Of a DNA stretch of 64,000 nucleotides, positions 61,570 through 64,000 are shown in pieces. The DNA is from Dryobates pubescens (taxonomy: Eukaryota; Chordata; Aves; Piciformes; Picidae). Both the position numbers and the translations under genes were made by a program. The first letter of the stretch is position 1. Each line of letters begins with the position of its first letter. The notes beneath the pieces were generated by a model, which saw only the letters and a program-made list of their open reading frames with translations, was not told where the DNA came from and did no database searches. Where the stretch lies: NCBI RefSeq assembly GCF_014839835.1, contig NC_071646.1, forward strand, positions 4,836,001 to 4,900,000, given 5' to 3'.

Positions 61570-61870
61570 AAAATAGAGCTGCAAGAGATCTCAAGAGCCC
61601 TTTCTCCTCCTTTACAGATTAAATTAACTCAGAGAGAACAGTTCTTAAGTTCCAGCAAGTTGCCCAAACTGATCTTCAAAACATCCAGCGGTGAAGATTA
61701 TACAAGCAGCTTATTCCAGTGCTATTTTTACCACCACAATTCCTTTCTCTAGTATCTAATTTAAATCTTCCTTACTATTAAATAAGCTTCTTGTTTCCTG
61801 ATTCTTTACAAGCATGGAAAGCAGTTTATTTTCCTCTTCTTTTGCCATTCTATACATGATTCAAGTGAGC
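61570..61870 (-). mobile_element. ancient CR1-type remnant
   Basis: 'gagatctcaagagccc', 'cagcttattccagtgctatttttacca' and 'tctaatttaaatcttccttactatta...cttcttgtttcctgattctttacaagcatgg' follow an old CR1 subfamily in reverse. Heavily diverged. Confidence 0.6.
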
Positions 61871-62109
61871 TCTCAGGTCTCTTATTTTTATTGTCACACT
61901 AAGTTTTGAATATGAGAAGTGATCTGTTAAAATAATCTAGGTATTTAAGATGGATTAGTCACCTGGTCTGAATCACTGCATGACTATGCAAAAGAGATTT
62001 TATTTCCACAGATAAAAAGATAGTGTGTAGGTTGGAGTGCATGACCATGGGCTAATACTTAATGTTGCACTGCAGTTAATTTCCACTACATCTAAGTTTC
62101 AGGACTAGG

Positions 62110-62135
62110 TGTGTGTATATATATATGTGTGTGTT
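62110..62135. repeat. TG/TA microsatellite
   Basis: A short tgtgta(ta)n(tg)n run. Confidence 0.75.
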
Positions 62136-62624
62136 TGCTCTGAATCCACTGGGTTTTATAACACTGAACAGAAAGGTGATTAGACACCTTCTAAACACCC
62201 ATCCTTCAGATTTCCTGAATTCAACAGGCTTTAAATACCCACATCCCATAGGTACACTTGAACACCTTGCCAGTAAAGGTACCAGAAAAGGTACCAAAAA
62301 ACAAAAGTCTGTAGTATTTAGAAGCTACAAGCAATAGTTTACAAAGCTCTGTTTGTTTTTCCAGCTTTCATGGGAAAGGCTGAAAAGCTGAAAGAAAATG
62401 CCAATGGTGTATGTGAAAGAGATACTGCTGTGAACAATATCTTAGCTCTAACAATGTTATGTTTTTCATTTCTACCACTGAAGTTTTTGTGACATCCTAG
62501 TAATTGCTGTATAAAGCTACTTAAAAACACAAATGTTGATCATAATTAAACTTACAAGATCATTATCTTTGTCTCTACTGCATAATCTACACTTTGCAGC
62601 CGTCTGTCACCAAGCATTATCAAT

Positions 62625-63128
62625 GCAGAGCTCTGCTCTGCTCTTGTGATACCCCACCTAGAGCACTGTGCCCAGTTCTGCAGCACAAAAAGGACATTGA
62701 ACTGTTGGAGAGGGTCCAGAGGCCACAAAGATCATCAGAGGGCTGGAGCACCTCTCATATGGGGACAGGCTGAGAGCATTGGGGCTGTTCAGCCTGGGGA
62801 AGCCTCTGGGGAGACCTTAGAGAAGCCTTCCAGTACCTGAAGGGGGCTACAGACTTTAGACAAGTGTTTGTAGTGATAGGACAAGGGACAATGGTTTGAA
62901 ATTGGAGCAGGAAAGATTTAGATTGGACATTAGGAAGAAGTTCTTTATGTTTAGACACTGAACAGGTTGCCCAGAGAGGCTGTGGGTGCCTCATCCCTGG
63001 AAGTGTTTTAAGACCAGGTTGGATGAGGCCCTGAGCAACCTGGTCTAGTAGGAGGTGCCTTTGCCTACAGCAGGGGGTTTGAAACTAAGTGATCTTTAAG
63101 GTCCCTTCCAACCCAAACCATTTATGAT
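62625..63128 (+). mobile_element. CR1 LINE 3' fragment, about 500 bp
   Basis: It reads in the sense direction: 'cacctagagcactgtgcccagttctg', 'ggagagggtccagaggccac', 'ggacaggctgagagcattggggctgttcagcctgggga', 'gattggacattaggaagaagttcttta' and 'aggtcccttccaacccaaaccat'. This covers the end of ORF2 and the 3' UTR. Confidence 0.93.
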
Positions 63129-64000
63129 GAATTATTTGTATCATGTAGGCATCTCCAAATAATGCTACTGCATGATTTTCCCTGCTCAGGAAATGAATAT
63201 TTTCCATCAACAACCAAACATGTCAATGTTAGACAAGCAAAAGAGGAGAATTTAAAATTCTACCAAGAAGGAAAGCAGAATATTTAGTAATTGGACAGGG
63301 AGAACTCTGGGAAACAGTGACGTGAGGGTCCCCATGGCCTCTGTCCCTGATGACCCAGTTATTATTTGATTTATGTGGACTTGCAGCTGCCCTTGCTTCG
63401 ACCCCAGAAAAGGCTGTGTGGGAAGTTTGTGTCTCAGAGCCATAGCATTGCTCTGCAGAGTGTCTGGAGCCTTGTGTATGCACAGAAACTGATAAATAGG
63501 GAAAAGACCCAGTTTGCTGCAGCTGGACTCAGAGCTAGGATCAGTGCTGCAGCCCAGCGGACTCAGCTCTGGAAGCAAGAAACCCTCTGAGAGGAACTAC
63601 CGTAAGTATTTCCTTTACTTTTCTGAATGCTCTGGGATTATAAATTGTAGTTCTAGCCATAAATCAATTTGCCATGTGAAAATATTTCAGGCATTTCCAT
63701 TTTTTTCTTTTTTTTTTTTTTTCTTTTACTTTTTTTTTCTTTTCTTTTTAAATGATTAAGTGAAAATAGAAAATATGCACCTTTAACTTTGCTATCCTGC
63801 TGCCAGGCATTTTTTCTAGCAGTATTTCATTTGACATGCAGAGTGAAGTAAAATGCCTTTTAAATTCAATTATTTGTTTCATCTCCCCAAAAGAACCTGG
63901 AAAACTCTCAGTTTCAAACAACCTCTAACCTCTTATTTTTCAGTGTATATAATTTATACCTTTGAAATGGGGTAACAATTCCAAAGGAAGGCTTCAAGAT
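63129..64000. other. right end, no gene assigned
   Basis: Unique sequence. A possible exon on the plus strand ends at 'ggaactaccgtaagtatttcc' (near 63,602) with a good donor, but no protein or gene could be assigned. A T-rich tract lies at about 63,699-63,752. Confidence 0.4.

Overview
This is a vertebrate nuclear locus, almost certainly from a bird. The repeats are CR1 LINE tails with ATTCTATG-type ends plus one avian-type ERV solo LTR, introns are short, and the gene order is that of the NRAS region (human 1p13.2; from memory a microchromosome in chicken). Five protein-coding genes lie head-to-tail on the minus strand, from right to left SIKE1, CSDE1, NRAS, AMPD1 and DENND2C. I recognised them by conceptual translation of exons with matching splice sites and phases. 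No family search could be run, so comparisons with human proteins are from memory.

Layout. Bases 1-7,628 hold six coding exons of the 5' half of DENND2C, a DENN-domain Rab exchange factor; the gene runs off the left edge. A CpG island at about 11.0-11.87 kb is its likely promoter, and the AMPD1 stop codon (11,849) lies at that island's edge. AMPD1 (muscle AMP deaminase) occupies 11,849-21,038 with 15 exons found, including the family's 12-nt exon 2; only the tiny first coding exon was not placed. From 21.0 to 27.3 kb the sequence is repeat-rich: CR1 fragments, a 360-bp T/C tract, a solo LTR, and one arm of a nearly identical inverted repeat whose other arm sits 43 bp from the AMPD1 micro-exon. 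NRAS (31,051-33,374; 189 aa, four coding exons) has a predicted 3' UTR of about 3.7 kb. CSDE1/UNR (34,904-46,108; 18 coding exons, 796 aa) ends only about 220 bp before the NRAS start codon. Its promoter island is at 51.1-52.6 kb, with a perfect TCTCGCGAGA element. SIKE1 (54,234-56,621; five exons, 203 aa) follows with its own island. The right 7 kb shows CR1 remnants and no recognisable gene.

The genes share no single pathway. NRAS is a membrane GTPase, CSDE1 an RNA-binding translational regulator, SIKE1 a coiled-coil TBK1/IKK-epsilon suppressor and STRIPAK-linked protein, AMPD1 part of muscle purine nucleotide cycling, and DENND2C part of Rab trafficking. What links them is tight co-directional packing, where each gene's 3' end lies near the next gene's promoter.

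I found no new biological system. The observations most worth checking are the inverted repeat near AMPD1 exon 2, two apparent GC-AG introns in CSDE1, an 81-nt phase-neutral candidate exon upstream of the CSDE1 start, and the two very short gene-gene junctions.
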